DNA of 64,000 bases, taken from the NCBI GenBank assembly GCA_021781815.1, contig JAJXWB010000006.1, forward strand, positions 108,034-172,033, given 5' to 3'. Numbering within the stretch: the stretch's first letter is position 1; each line of letters begins with the position of its first letter. Source of the DNA: Pseudomonadota bacterium (GTDB lineage: Bacteria; Pseudomonadota; Alphaproteobacteria; Rhizobiales; Beijerinckiaceae). The notes under the pieces were generated by a model. That model made no database searches and was not told the DNA's origin. It worked only from the letters and a program-made list of their open reading frames with translations. Below, piece by piece: positions 9,552 to 18,872 of the stretch. The position numbers were made by a program, and so were the translations under genes.

Positions 9552-10604
9552 ATGATGAACCTGATTCGTTTCTCGCGCGCGCTGGCGACCGCCGCGGTCG
9601 TCGCCTGTCTGACGGCCTCCGGCGCGCACGCGGCGAACTCTCGCGCGCCGCGGCCGGCCGCCAGCGTCAATCTGGCGGGCGCCGAATTCGGCGAGCCGCC
9701 CGGCGTGATTGACAAGGACTATCATTATCCGGGCGACGATGAATTCGCCTGGGCGAGAGCGAACGGCTTCGTCGTCGTCCGCCTCCCTTTCCTCTGGGAG
9801 CGTCTCCAGCCGAACCTCAACGAGGCGTTCGACGCCGACGAACTCGCGCGGCTGACAGCCGCGCTCGATCGCGCGCGCGCCCATGGCCTGACGACCATCC
9901 TCGACCCGCACAATTACGGCCGTTGGCGCGGGGCCCCGATCGGTTCGCCGGCGGCGCCTGCCAGCGCCTTCGCTGATTTCTGGACGCGCCTTGCGATGCG
10001 CTTTTCCGGCCGGAAGGACGTCATCTTCGGCCTGATGAACGAGCCTCATGATATGCCCGTCGCCCAATGGGCCGCCGCGGCGCAGGCGGCCGTCGACGCC
10101 ATCCGCTCGACCGGCGCATGCAATCTCACGCTCATCCCCGGCGCAAACTGGACCGGCGCGCATAGCTGGAATGCGGAGATCGACGGCCAATCAAATGCGG
10201 TCGCAATGGCCGCAATCCACGATCCCGGTCCGCACGCCTTCGAGTTTCACCAATACCTCGATTCCGACTGGTCCGGCGTTCACGCCGAGTGCCGCAAGCC
10301 CGACGAGAGCGTCGCTGCGCTGTCGGTCGCGACCGACTGGCTGCGCAAGCGCCGGCAGAAGGGATTTCTCGCCGAGTTCGGCGCAGGGCCAAGCGCCCAA
10401 TGCCTCGCCGGCCTTGATGCGATGCTCCATCACATGCGCGCCAACGCCGATGTTTGGCTGGGCTGGTCCTATTGGGCCGCCGGCGCCTGGTGGCCGCCGA
10501 CATACGCCTTGTCGATCGAGCCTGTCGCCGGTCAGGCGCGGCCGCAGATGGCGACGCTGGCCAACTGGATCGGGAAGACGAAGGCGCCGCGTGGGTGCAA
10601 ATGA
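9552..10604 (+). CDS. Secreted glycoside hydrolase family 5 (endoglucanase-like)
   Basis: A 350-residue protein with a Sec signal peptide (cleavage expected near residue 27, after AHA). The GH5 barrel shows the acid/base glutamate Glu164 in LMNEPHD and the nucleophile Glu275 in FLAEFGAG, with the DPHNYGR and WSYWAAG strands also typical of the family. GH5 enzymes hydrolyse beta-linked glucans or mannans with retention. In this cluster the likely task is trimming or releasing the polymer in the periplasm or outside the cell. Substrate linkage cannot be told from sequence. The gene diverges from the flippase gene. Confidence 0.9.
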   Translation: MMNLIRFSRALATAAVVACLTASGAHAANSRAPRPAASVNLAGAEFGEPPGVIDKDYHYPGDDEFAWARANGFVVVRLPFLWERLQPNLNEAFDADELARLTAALDRARAHGLTTILDPHNYGRWRGAPIGSPAAPASAFADFWTRLAMRFSGRKDVIFGLMNEPHDMPVAQWAAAAQAAVDAIRSTGACNLTLIPGANWTGAHSWNAEIDGQSNAVAMAAIHDPGPHAFEFHQYLDSDWSGVHAECRKPDESVAALSVATDWLRKRRQKGFLAEFGAGPSAQCLAGLDAMLHHMRANADVWLGWSYWAAGAWWPPTYALSIEPVAGQARPQMATLANWIGKTKAPRGCK

Positions 10605-10614
10605 ACGGCCGCGA

Positions 10615-11727
10615 TCAGCGGCGCAGGACTTTTTCGTATAGCTTCAGATAGCATTCCGCGACGCCAGGCCAGGCATATGGCGTAGCCGCCGCGATCAGGC
10701 GCGCGCGCATCGCCTCTGGATCGGCGGCGAGCTTTCCGTATGCGGCCTCGATCGTCTGCGCCGTGCGCGCTGCATCGACGAAATCGGCGAGCGCGATGTC
10801 GGCGGTCTTGGCTGCGAAGCCCTTGAAGGCGGCGTTCGCTTCGACAACCGGCGCAAGTCCCGCGCTCAGGGCCTCGATCAGCGACAGGCCAAACCCCTCG
10901 TACGCCGAGGCGCTGACGAACAGGCTGGCGCCTTCGACTATACGCGCGGCCGCCTCGTTGCTGGATCCCGAGTGAACGCTCACGCGCCCGCCGAGGGCGC
11001 GCGCCGCGATTTCCTGCTCAAGCCGCGCCGCCGTCCAGTCTGAATCCGAGCCAATGATGTCGAGCGCCCATTCGCCGTCGCGTCGCACGAGCGCGGCCAT
11101 GACATCAAGCAGACGGTCGAGTCGCTTGTTGACGGAAAAACGCCCTATCGTCACCAGGCGCCTGACCGGCGCCGCAGGCGCGCGCCCCGCGAATTTGTTG
11201 ATGTCCACGCCATTCTCGACCAGCGTCAGATTGCCCGGCGAAATCGATTTGAACAGGTCGAAATCGGCCACGCTGCAGGCTGCGATCGCGTCATAGGCGC
11301 GCGCGCTCGCTTTTGAGACCGTCGCAAACCACAACCGCTTCAGCCGCGCATGCGCCGACGAATGAAAGAATCCACCGTGCGTCGTCGCAACCAGCGGCTT
11401 GCGATGGATTGGCTTTGTCGCCGCCAGAAAGTCGAAGAAAAAGTCGATCGCGTGCTCGTGTACGATATCGGCGTCGCCGATATGGCCGAGAACGGTCGGA
11501 GCAAACGGATAGCGGGTCGAGCCCAGAAACGGGATGCGCACGATCTCGGCGCCCATCCACGAGTCGCGCGCGACCAGCTTCGTCTCCGGGTCCGTGAAGA
11601 TCCGGTCGAGCGTGACGACGCGCACCTCATGGCCGGCGCGCGCCTGCGCCTCGGCGAGTTGCGCCGCCACCTCCTCCAACCCGCCGACGCCCGGCGGAAA
11701 CTGTCTGATCACATGGACGATCCGCAT
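10615..11727 (-). CDS. Glycosyltransferase family 4
   Basis: A 370-residue GT-B fold transferase. The N-terminal domain opens MRIVHVIRQFPPGVGGLEE, a usual GT4 start with the glycine-rich acceptor loop. The C-terminal domain has TIGRFSVNKRLD and the donor-binding EGFGLSLIEALSAG motif with its conserved glutamates. It probably adds one sugar to the lipid-linked repeat unit at the cytoplasmic face. The start at 11727 is chosen to begin at the first beta strand; an in-frame start five codons upstream (11742) cannot be ruled out. It is convergent with the GH5 gene. Confidence 0.87.
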   Translation of the reverse strand: MRIVHVIRQFPPGVGGLEEVAAQLAEAQARAGHEVRVVTLDRIFTDPETKLVARDSWMGAEIVRIPFLGSTRYPFAPTVLGHIGDADIVHEHAIDFFFDFLAATKPIHRKPLVATTHGGFFHSSAHARLKRLWFATVSKASARAYDAIAACSVADFDLFKSISPGNLTLVENGVDINKFAGRAPAAPVRRLVTIGRFSVNKRLDRLLDVMAALVRRDGEWALDIIGSDSDWTAARLEQEIAARALGGRVSVHSGSSNEAAARIVEGASLFVSASAYEGFGLSLIEALSAGLAPVVEANAAFKGFAAKTADIALADFVDAARTAQTIEAAYGKLAADPEAMRARLIAAATPYAWPGVAECYLKLYEKVLRR

Positions 11728-11872
11728 CGATCCCACCGCCACGCCGGCAGTCGCCGGCCTCGCCCTCTCCGTCGTTCACGGAAAAACAATGTCGAGGCGG
11801 TCATTATGCCGGCGACCTCGCCAAGAAAGTCTGAACGGCCGCCCGATCCCGAAACGCAAGGAAAGTTCCCGC

Positions 11873-12745
11873 GTGAGCGCGCAAGCGACGCCGACATTCT
11901 CCCTGCTCTGCTGCACAGTCGGCCGAACCGACAGGCTCGCGCGTCTGCTCGGTTCGCTTCGCGCGCAATCAAGCCGCGATTTCGAACTCGTGATCGTCGA
12001 CCAGAATCCGCCCGGCGTTCTTGATCCGGTCCTGACGCCTTACGCCGACAGCATCGACATCGCGCATGTGAGATCGGAGCGCGGCCTCTCGCGCGCCCGC
12101 AACGTCGGCCTCGCACATTGTCGCGGCGCGCTGCTCGCATTTCCTGATGACGATTGCTGGTATCCGCCCGCTCTCGTCGCGCGTCTGATCAGCCTGTTCG
12201 CCGCCGCTCCATCGATCGACATTCTCACCGGACGCACTGTCGATGCGGACGGGCGCGATTCGCTCGGCCTGTTCCTCGGCGCTGACGCCGCCATAACGAA
12301 ATCGAACGTCTGGATGGCCGGTAATTCCAATTCTCTGTTCCTGCGCGCCGCGATCGCCCGTCGCATCGGCGGTTTCGACGAAACGCTCGGCGTCGGCGCG
12401 GACACGCCGTTCAAATCCGGCGAGGAAACCGACTTTCTGCTCCGCGCGCTCCAAAACGGCGCGCATGCGGCCTACCGCAGGGACATTCTTGTCCATCACG
12501 ATCAGGCGCCAATCGGCGGCGCAGGCGGCGTAGCCCGCGCGCAGGATTACGCGCAAGGCTTCGGCCGCGTCCTGCGCCTTCACGGCTACGGCGTTCCCTA
12601 TCTTGCGGCGCGTGTCGCGCGCAGTTCCGCCCGCGCCCTTCTGTCGGCGACGACCGGCGACATGGCGACAGCGCGCTACAAGGCGCTCTGGGCGTTCGGC
12701 ACGATCAGAGGATTTGTCGCGGCCCTGCGGAAAGCCAGAGCCTGA
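11873..12745 (+). CDS. Glycosyltransferase family 2
   Basis: A 290-residue GT-A transferase. It opens with TFSLLCCTVGRTDRL, has the QNPPG loop near residue 45, and a metal-binding DxD-type motif FPDDDCWYPP near residue 91, followed by the GGFDETLGVG acceptor region typical of GT2. The start is a GTG with AAGGAAAG about eight bases upstream; the frame remains open to 11534 but that part overlaps the divergent GT4 promoter region and lacks GT2 features. It ends 41 bases inside the convergent WecG-like gene. It should add one sugar of the repeat unit. Confidence 0.87.
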   Translation: MSAQATPTFSLLCCTVGRTDRLARLLGSLRAQSSRDFELVIVDQNPPGVLDPVLTPYADSIDIAHVRSERGLSRARNVGLAHCRGALLAFPDDDCWYPPALVARLISLFAAAPSIDILTGRTVDADGRDSLGLFLGADAAITKSNVWMAGNSNSLFLRAAIARRIGGFDETLGVGADTPFKSGEETDFLLRALQNGAHAAYRRDILVHHDQAPIGGAGGVARAQDYAQGFGRVLRLHGYGVPYLAARVARSSARALLSATTGDMATARYKALWAFGTIRGFVAALRKARA

Positions 12746-13472
12746 GCACGGCCACCAGGAACCAGCCTATCCCGACCGTGTAGCGCCGCACGAGCCTCCC
12801 CGGCTCCTGCGCCATGCGGAACGCCCATTCGAGCCGCGCCTTGCGCATCCAGGCGGGCGCGCGCGCCACCTTGCCCGCCGTGAAATCCAGCAAGGCGCCC
12901 ACGCCGAAAGCGGCTTTTGCGCCGAGCGCCTCGAAATGACGGGCGATGAACAATTCCTGCTTGGGATTGCCGAAGGCGACCAGCACGATGTCTGGCCTCG
13001 TGGCTGCTACGGCGGCGACGACCTCCGCCTCCTGCTCCGGCGCAAAATAGCCGTCGCGCGCGCCGACGATGTCAACGTTCGGGAACCGCGCCGCAAACCT
13101 GTCGCCGGCTTCCCCTGCGATCCCCGGAGCGGCGCCCAGCAGGTAGACGCGCGCCGGTCGCTCCAGCCGCGCGAACAGATAGGGAAGGAAATCCGTGCCG
13201 TTGAGATTGTCCGGAAACCCCCGTCCCTCAAGGAACCGCGCCGCAATTTCCAACCCGATCCCGTCGTTGACGACGACGAATCGCTGAAGGGCGGCGGCGA
13301 ATTCCGGATCATCGAGCGCCAGCTCGGCCGTGTGGGCGTTGCAGAACGCCACGGCGACCGGCGCTCCTCCCGGGGCCAGCGCCGCCAGCACGACCTCCGC
13401 GAGCCACGCGGGCGTGCGGCGCATCACGCGCAGCGGGCCAAGAACCAACGAATCCTGGTGGAGAAGCGTCAT
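12705..13472 (-). CDS. WecG/TagA/CpsF family glycosyltransferase
   Basis: A 255-residue GT26 enzyme. Diagnostic motifs are FCNAHTAELA, NGTDFLPYLF with the catalytic aspartate, GNPKQE, and GVGALLDFTAG followed by APAWMRKARLEW. Members transfer N-acetylmannosamine(uronic acid) or related sugars from UDP donors to undecaprenyl-linked acceptors and sit peripherally on the inner membrane. The start at 13472 (MTLLHQD) gives the usual length; the frame extends upstream to 13601 but that would overlap the start of the divergent co-polymerase. The 3' end overlaps the GT2 gene tail to tail. Confidence 0.9.
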   Translation of the reverse strand: MTLLHQDSLVLGPLRVMRRTPAWLAEVVLAALAPGGAPVAVAFCNAHTAELALDDPEFAAALQRFVVVNDGIGLEIAARFLEGRGFPDNLNGTDFLPYLFARLERPARVYLLGAAPGIAGEAGDRFAARFPNVDIVGARDGYFAPEQEAEVVAAVAATRPDIVLVAFGNPKQELFIARHFEALGAKAAFGVGALLDFTAGKVARAPAWMRKARLEWAFRMAQEPGRLVRRYTVGIGWFLVAVLRLWLSAGPRQIL

Positions 13473-13604
13473 GCAAACCCTGTGACGAACGACGGACAAT
13501 CGCGCTCCGACTGAAACCCGGCGTCTAGAAAATCGTGGATTAGGAAACGAAACGTAAAGATCGGGGCGGCAAACTGCGGCCAACGCAAGTTGGAAGGACA
13601 AGTT

Positions 13605-15647
13605 TTGCCGCAGGCGGTCGCACGGATCGCAACCATTTCAGCAGCCGCCGCGCCTCGCGAGAGGCGGATGACGGCGGCCGACCTGCGTGCGGCCGCGCTC
13701 GGTTTCCTGCAACGCAATTGGCGGCTGATTCTCGCCACCACGCTCGCCATGCTCGCGTTCGGCCTGCTGTTCGCCGCGTTCGCGCCAGCGAAATACCGTT
13801 CGGCCACGCAGCTCCTGATCGACCCGCGCGGCCTCCAGATTCTCAAGAACGAGATCACGCGCTCGGGCGACAGCGCCGACGGCAATCTGGTCGACATCGA
13901 GAACCAGCGCTACATCCTGCTCTCCCGCTCGATACTGCAGGCGGTGGTCGACCAGCAGAAGCTTGCGGACAATCCCTTGTTCGGCGGCGCGCCGCCCGGA
14001 TTTCTGTCCCGCTTCGCATCGTCGTTGGGCCTTAAACGGCCCCCGGTCGACGCGCGCACGCGCGCTGTCCAGGCGCTCAGCGACATGGTGGAGGTTGTGC
14101 GCAACGAGCGCGCCTATGTGCTCGACGTCGTCGTCACGACGCCAGACGCCAACCTGTCGGCGACGCTCGCGAACCTGATCGCCCACACCTATCTCGACGA
14201 GCAGAATGAGGCGAGGGCCGAGGTCTCCAGGCGCGCCAGCGAGGAACTGACCAGACGCGCCGACGATTTGCGCAAGCAGGTGCAGACGGCCGAAACGCAG
14301 GTCGAACGCTACCGCGCCGAGCACAACCTCGTGCAGACGCCGACTGGCCGCCTGCTCGGCGAGCAGCAGATCTCGGATCTTTCGACCCAGATGGGGCTCG
14401 TGCGGGCGCGCATCGCCGATGCCGAGGCAAGAGTCGCGGCGGTGGACACCTTTCGCAAATCCGGACAGAACATTGGGTCTCTGACCGAGGCGCTTGCGTC
14501 TCCGACGATGACGAGCCTGCGCGCTCAACTGGCTCAGGCCGAGCAGCAGGCGGCCTCGCTCGCCACCCAGCTCGGCCCTCGCCATCCGGCGCTGATACAG
14601 GCGCAGGAGCAAGCGCGCGACATCCATCGCCAGATATCCGCCGAACTCGACCGCATCGCCAGCGCCGCGCGCAGCGATCTGACACGCGCCCGGGCAAGCG
14701 AGGCTTCGCTCCAGCAGCAGTCTGGCGATATTCGCGTGACCAGCGACCGGAACAACGTCGCGCTGGTCGAACTGCGCGATCTCGAACGCGCCGCGGAGGC
14801 GAGCCGCGCCGTCTACCAGTCCTTTCTCGGACGAGCAAAGGAACTGGGCGAAAGTCAGGGCATCGACTCCTCCAATGCGCGCGTGATCTCGCCCGCCATT
14901 CCCGCGATCAGGCCGGCGGGGGCGCCCCTGCCCCTCATCCTCGCGGGATCGCTTCTGTTCGGCCTGACCCTTGGCATGGGGCTCGCCTATGCGCGCGAGC
15001 GGCTCGACGATCACGTCCGCTCGCGCCACGAACTGTCCGAGATGACGGGCCTTCCCCAATTCGCGGCCTTTGCGGCGACCGGACGCAAGGGCGATCTCAA
15101 CCTCGCGCCCGACCGCGTCGCCTTCCGGAACCTGCTCGCGCGCATCGACCTTGATACGGATCGCGGCGAAACCTCCGTCGCCCTGGTTGGCAGCCACGAC
15201 GAAGTCCTGCTGACCCAGCTCGTCGTCGGCCTCGCCGAATTCGCACGATGGGAAAATCTCGACGTGCTCATCGTCGATTGCGCCGAAGACGCGCGGCCCC
15301 GGCTCGCCGACGTGTTCGACGGAGATGGAAACGCCCGCCCCGACCGGAGGCGAGGCCGCGTGAGCATCGCGCACCTTTCCGACGTGCTGCGCGGCGGGTC
15401 GCTGCGTCGTCTGCGCGCCGAAATCGAGCGTCTTTCGGTCGGGTTCGACCTCGTCCTCTTCGACGCGCCCTCCGCGCTCGATGGAGGCGAAGCGCGCGCC
15501 GTCCTCGACATCGTCGACGCGATCATTCCGGTGTTCCAATCGGCGGATCTCGACCGAAACCTCATCGAGACGACGATGGCGGCGCTCGCCGACCACGATG
15601 GCAAGCTGTCTGGTTTCGTGCTGATCGGAGACCCGAAAACCGCATGA
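13605..15647 (+). CDS. Wzc/ExoP-like co-polymerase with degenerate kinase domain
   Basis: A 680-residue inner-membrane chain-length regulator. A first helix follows the basic QRNWRLIL near residue 45; the long periplasmic part has the Wzz lead (KYRSATQLLIDPRG), coiled coils and GPRHPALIQAQEQ; a second helix lies near residue 450. The cytoplasmic C-terminal 220 residues keep a Walker A-prime-like LDVLIVDCAED and a Walker B-like DLVLFDAPSA, but the P-loop position reads VGSHDEVLLTQ with no GKS/T, and there is no tyrosine-rich tail. It is therefore a pseudo-kinase version. The TTG at 13605 has AAGGA six bases upstream; the ATG at 13668 is an alternative. Its stop overlaps the polymerase start (ATGA). 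Confidence 0.87.
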   Translation: MPQAVARIATISAAAAPRERRMTAADLRAAALGFLQRNWRLILATTLAMLAFGLLFAAFAPAKYRSATQLLIDPRGLQILKNEITRSGDSADGNLVDIENQRYILLSRSILQAVVDQQKLADNPLFGGAPPGFLSRFASSLGLKRPPVDARTRAVQALSDMVEVVRNERAYVLDVVVTTPDANLSATLANLIAHTYLDEQNEARAEVSRRASEELTRRADDLRKQVQTAETQVERYRAEHNLVQTPTGRLLGEQQISDLSTQMGLVRARIADAEARVAAVDTFRKSGQNIGSLTEALASPTMTSLRAQLAQAEQQAASLATQLGPRHPALIQAQEQARDIHRQISAELDRIASAARSDLTRARASEASLQQQSGDIRVTSDRNNVALVELRDLERAAEASRAVYQSFLGRAKELGESQGIDSSNARVISPAIPAIRPAGAPLPLILAGSLLFGLTLGMGLAYARERLDDHVRSRHELSEMTGLPQFAAFAATGRKGDLNLAPDRVAFRNLLARIDLDTDRGETSVALVGSHDEVLLTQLVVGLAEFARWENLDVLIVDCAEDARPRLADVFDGDGNARPDRRRGRVSIAHLSDVLRGGSLRRLRAEIERLSVGFDLVLFDAPSALDGGEARAVLDIVDAIIPVFQSADLDRNLIETTMAALADHDGKLSGFVLIGDPKTA

Positions 15648-16906
15648 GGCGCCGACCTGCCATTGTGGCGCAATCCGCGGCGGCGCGCGACTGGCGAGCG
15701 GTTGTCCTGTCGGCAGTCGTTATCGCCGCGATCGGCTTCAACTTCGCCCTCTGCTTCGCCAACACGAACATGTTTCGCACCAGCGCCGGGCTCGTGATCG
15801 CCGCGGAGCTTGTCCTGATCGCCACGACGCTCCTGCTGATGGTCGGCCGCGGATTTGATCTTTTCGTCATTCTGGCGGTCTATGTCGCCTATACGCTCTT
15901 CCTTGGCGCGCTGCAGGGCTCATTCGACCCGAAGCCCGCGCGAGACCTGATGATTCCCGTCATATTCTATTTCGCGGCGCGCGAACTCGGGTCGCGCGAG
16001 GACGGCGATCGCCTCGTCTGGATATCGATCTCCATCGTGCTCGTCGTTGGCCTGTTCGAATACGCCTTTCTCAAGCAGTACGTGAAGATATTTGACATTC
16101 TTGGCTATTACGTCTCGCGCGGCACCGTGCAGGCGGCCGCAGCCGAATTGTCGGAAGACCGGCTGTTCGCCTCGGGCATGCGCTATGAAGGCCGCACGCT
16201 GCTGCCTTTCCTCGGCGAACATCGCGTCTCCTCGGTCTTTCTCGAACCCGTGTCGGTCGGCAATTTCGGCGCGATCTGCTTCGCCTGGATCACATTGCGA
16301 AATTGGGGCCAGCCATTGCGCATGATTGTCCGCCTCCTGCCCGTCATCGCCATCTTCGTGCTCGCGGATGCGCGTTTCGGCCTCGCCGTTTCGCTTCTCT
16401 CGATCCTCGTTTATGCGGTCGCCGCACACACGGGTCGGGCCGTCGTCGTCGCAGCGCCGTTCGCTCTCATCGTCACGCTCGCGTGGATCGGCTATTCCTT
16501 CCCCGACGTCGCTTGGGACAACACGCTGCGCGGCCGCATCCTCCTCAGCGGACAGATGCTGTCGGCGCTCGGCTTCGACGATGTCTTCGCCTTCGTGCGC
16601 AACGACCGCTTCACCTCCGATTCCGGTTACGCCTACACGATGGTGAAAATCGGTCTGGCCGGCTTCGTCGGCATGTGGATTCTCTTCGTGATCGCGCCCG
16701 CGCGCGACCTCGCCTCGTGGCGATATCGCACCTTCGCGGCCGTCTACATGACGCTGCTCCTGGTCATTTCAAACTCGATCTATTCGATCAAGACGGCGGC
16801 GCTGCTCTGGTATCTGGTCGGCGCGCTCGACGCGCCGTCGCAACCGGCGCATGCGCCGGCGCCGCAGCGTCTCGCGCGCGGACGATCGCGCCTTCGAGCG
16901 GCCTGA
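15644..16906 (+). CDS. Wzy-like EPS polymerase / O-antigen ligase-type membrane protein
   Basis: A 420-residue protein with ten or more predicted membrane helices and one long periplasmic loop (about residues 145-200) containing GEHRVSSVFLEPVSVGNFG, the pattern seen in Wzy polymerases and O-antigen ligases. It most likely joins repeat units into polymer on the periplasmic side. The ATG overlaps the co-polymerase stop as ATGA, so the two are translationally coupled and should be made together. Wzy sequences are too variable to name the linkage. Confidence 0.8.
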   Translation: MRRRPAIVAQSAAARDWRAVVLSAVVIAAIGFNFALCFANTNMFRTSAGLVIAAELVLIATTLLLMVGRGFDLFVILAVYVAYTLFLGALQGSFDPKPARDLMIPVIFYFAARELGSREDGDRLVWISISIVLVVGLFEYAFLKQYVKIFDILGYYVSRGTVQAAAAELSEDRLFASGMRYEGRTLLPFLGEHRVSSVFLEPVSVGNFGAICFAWITLRNWGQPLRMIVRLLPVIAIFVLADARFGLAVSLLSILVYAVAAHTGRAVVVAAPFALIVTLAWIGYSFPDVAWDNTLRGRILLSGQMLSALGFDDVFAFVRNDRFTSDSGYAYTMVKIGLAGFVGMWILFVIAPARDLASWRYRTFAAVYMTLLLVISNSIYSIKTAALLWYLVGALDAPSQPAHAPAPQRLARGRSRLRAA

Positions 16907-16908
16907 CG

Positions 16909-18750
16909 TCACGCCTGCGCGCGAGAACTCGCCTTCCGGGAAATCGTGGTGCGCGCAACGACGCTTTCAATCTGGTCGATGAGCCACTGGCCGGCATGCG
17001 GCGGCGTCAGATTATGGTCGCACGGCTCGACGACTGCGACGCGCACATTCGGATATGCGGCGAGACCGCGCCCGTTCCTGCCAAAATAATCGGCGATTTC
17101 GGTAAATCCCTCGTCGCCGGCGCTGTAGCCGAGAACCGTCTCGACCCCGCGCTCGCGCAGGATGGCGAACCGCCGCATGCACTCGGCGTAGAGACGGCCG
17201 CGCGGGCCCAGCCAGCCCAGCGACGCCATCGTCGACACGCCCATCCAGCGGCGCGCCCGCCCGATGAGACGCGCGACGCCGCGTCGCACGTCGATCTCGC
17301 CCGACTGCAGCCTTGCGAGCCCTTCGCGCGAAAACATGCGCGCCACCGCCGCAGTCACCGGTCGGTTGCCATAGCGCAACACCATCTCGACGGAATCGTT
17401 CGGATCCCACACCATGCGATAGAGATTGACATCGACCAGACCGGCGACGCGCGCGTCGGCGACCGCGGTTTGAAGCGCGATATAGGCTCCGCTGCAGACG
17501 CCCACGAGCGTGATCGGGCCGCATCGCAGCGACGCAACGAAATCGATCGCCTCGACCACGTCGAGTTCTGGCCAGTCCGAATACAATATCTCCTGCGGCT
17601 GGCCCTCGCGCGCCACGCTTTCGCCCATCCCCCCGATATCGAAACGCAGCGACGCCACGCCCCTGCGCGCCAGCGCGCGCGCGTTCTCTACGGCCATGCG
17701 CCGCCAGCCGGTATGCGAATTGCGGCCGGCATTGACCATGATCGCCATGGGCGTCCCCTCGCGCATGGAGCGGGGCCTGCACACAACGCCGAACAATCTC
17801 TCGCCCTCGCCAAAGCGCGCCGCTTCCTCGACGATGTCGCCATCGAAGATCGAGGCGGGAGGATATTGCCGCTGCAATGTCTCCCGCCGCCCGCGTCCCG
17901 GACATAGCGCGGCGAGCTGCGCGACGGCGCGGCGCAACGTCGCCATCGGCGTTTTGGCCATGGTCGGTCCCGCGAGCAGTTCCGCATACCCTTCGAACGC
18001 AATTTGCTCGACGCGCGCGCCACCGGCGCCGAGCGCGGCGACGAGCGAGCGATCATCGGCGTCCGGCTTCGCCGCGAGCAATGCGAAAGCGTCGGCCGGC
18101 AGCGTGAGGCGAGTCGGATCGAGGGTGCGCACGCTGCTCACAAGCGCCGGCGGCATGACGAAGCCGGCGATCGACAGCGCGCCGTCCTCGATCCTGTCGC
18201 CGCCGTCATCGGGCGCGGCCGCCATGACGGCGAAGGCTTTCGTTTCGCGGAGATAGCGGCGCCCCGAAAGCGGCGGCGCCAGCAGCAGTAGGCCAGCGCA
18301 CTCGAAGCCGGCCTTCGCCGCCGCGACGGCGATCAGGCATCCGAGCCCGAAACCGGCCAGAACGATCCGCGTCACGCCGGAGTTCCGGCGCAGCGCTGTC
18401 GCCGCCGTGGTCACTGCCGCGATCCAGTCGTCGAGCTTGCGGCCGACAAGATCTCCGCGCGAATTGGCGACGCCCGGATAGTCGAACCGCAGGGTCGGGT
18501 AGCCGGCGCAGGCCAGCATTTCGGCGAATTCGGCAAGCGCGCGATGCGCGCACAGGGCTTCGTAGCCCCAGGCGTCGCAGACCAGCACGCCGACGTCGCC
18601 GCCGGCCGGATGCAGATAACCGAGGCAACCGTCGAACACGATCGGGCGCGCAAACGGCTCGGCTGCAAGTTCGTCAGCGCGCGCTTCTCCCGCGCCGCCG
18701 GGGACGGCGGCGGCCCAATATGAAGACGCGGGGGTTGGCGGGAAAGCCAT
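16909..18750 (-). CDS. Tandem alpha/beta hydrolase of the EPS cluster
   Basis: A 613-residue cytoplasmic protein made of two alpha/beta hydrolase domains. In the first (about residues 35-270) the nucleophile elbow reads GFGLG, so the catalytic residue is lost. In the second (about 320-600) the elbow is GVCSG, placing a cysteine at the nucleophile position, with a later SAGDEGF aspartate and a CDHNLT histidine that can complete a Cys-Asp-His triad. Similar hydrolase pairs accompany exosortase-type polysaccharide clusters, but no exosortase is visible here. Substrate unknown; thioester or ester cleavage is plausible. The start at 18750 (MAFPPTP) is preferred to a GTG at 18771. It is convergent with the polymerase gene. 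Confidence 0.75.
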   Translation of the reverse strand: MAFPPTPASSYWAAAVPGGAGEARADELAAEPFARPIVFDGCLGYLHPAGGDVGVLVCDAWGYEALCAHRALAEFAEMLACAGYPTLRFDYPGVANSRGDLVGRKLDDWIAAVTTAATALRRNSGVTRIVLAGFGLGCLIAVAAAKAGFECAGLLLLAPPLSGRRYLRETKAFAVMAAAPDDGGDRIEDGALSIAGFVMPPALVSSVRTLDPTRLTLPADAFALLAAKPDADDRSLVAALGAGGARVEQIAFEGYAELLAGPTMAKTPMATLRRAVAQLAALCPGRGRRETLQRQYPPASIFDGDIVEEAARFGEGERLFGVVCRPRSMREGTPMAIMVNAGRNSHTGWRRMAVENARALARRGVASLRFDIGGMGESVAREGQPQEILYSDWPELDVVEAIDFVASLRCGPITLVGVCSGAYIALQTAVADARVAGLVDVNLYRMVWDPNDSVEMVLRYGNRPVTAAVARMFSREGLARLQSGEIDVRRGVARLIGRARRWMGVSTMASLGWLGPRGRLYAECMRRFAILRERGVETVLGYSAGDEGFTEIADYFGRNGRGLAAYPNVRVAVVEPCDHNLTPPHAGQWLIDQIESVVARTTISRKASSRAQA

Positions 18751-18872
18751 CGGGTCGGAGCCTACAGACACTGCGCCTGATTTGTCAGATCATTCGCATG
18801 AAATCAGTTAACGTCCGCCGCTGCGCTCGCCACGCGGTTGCATGTCGCCGCCAACTGGGTCAACACCTTTGC

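Noticed and set aside
13638..15596. A 652-codon minus-strand frame
   Set aside because: It mirrors the Wzc-like co-polymerase codon by codon in antisense and has no ribosome site or recognisable motif.
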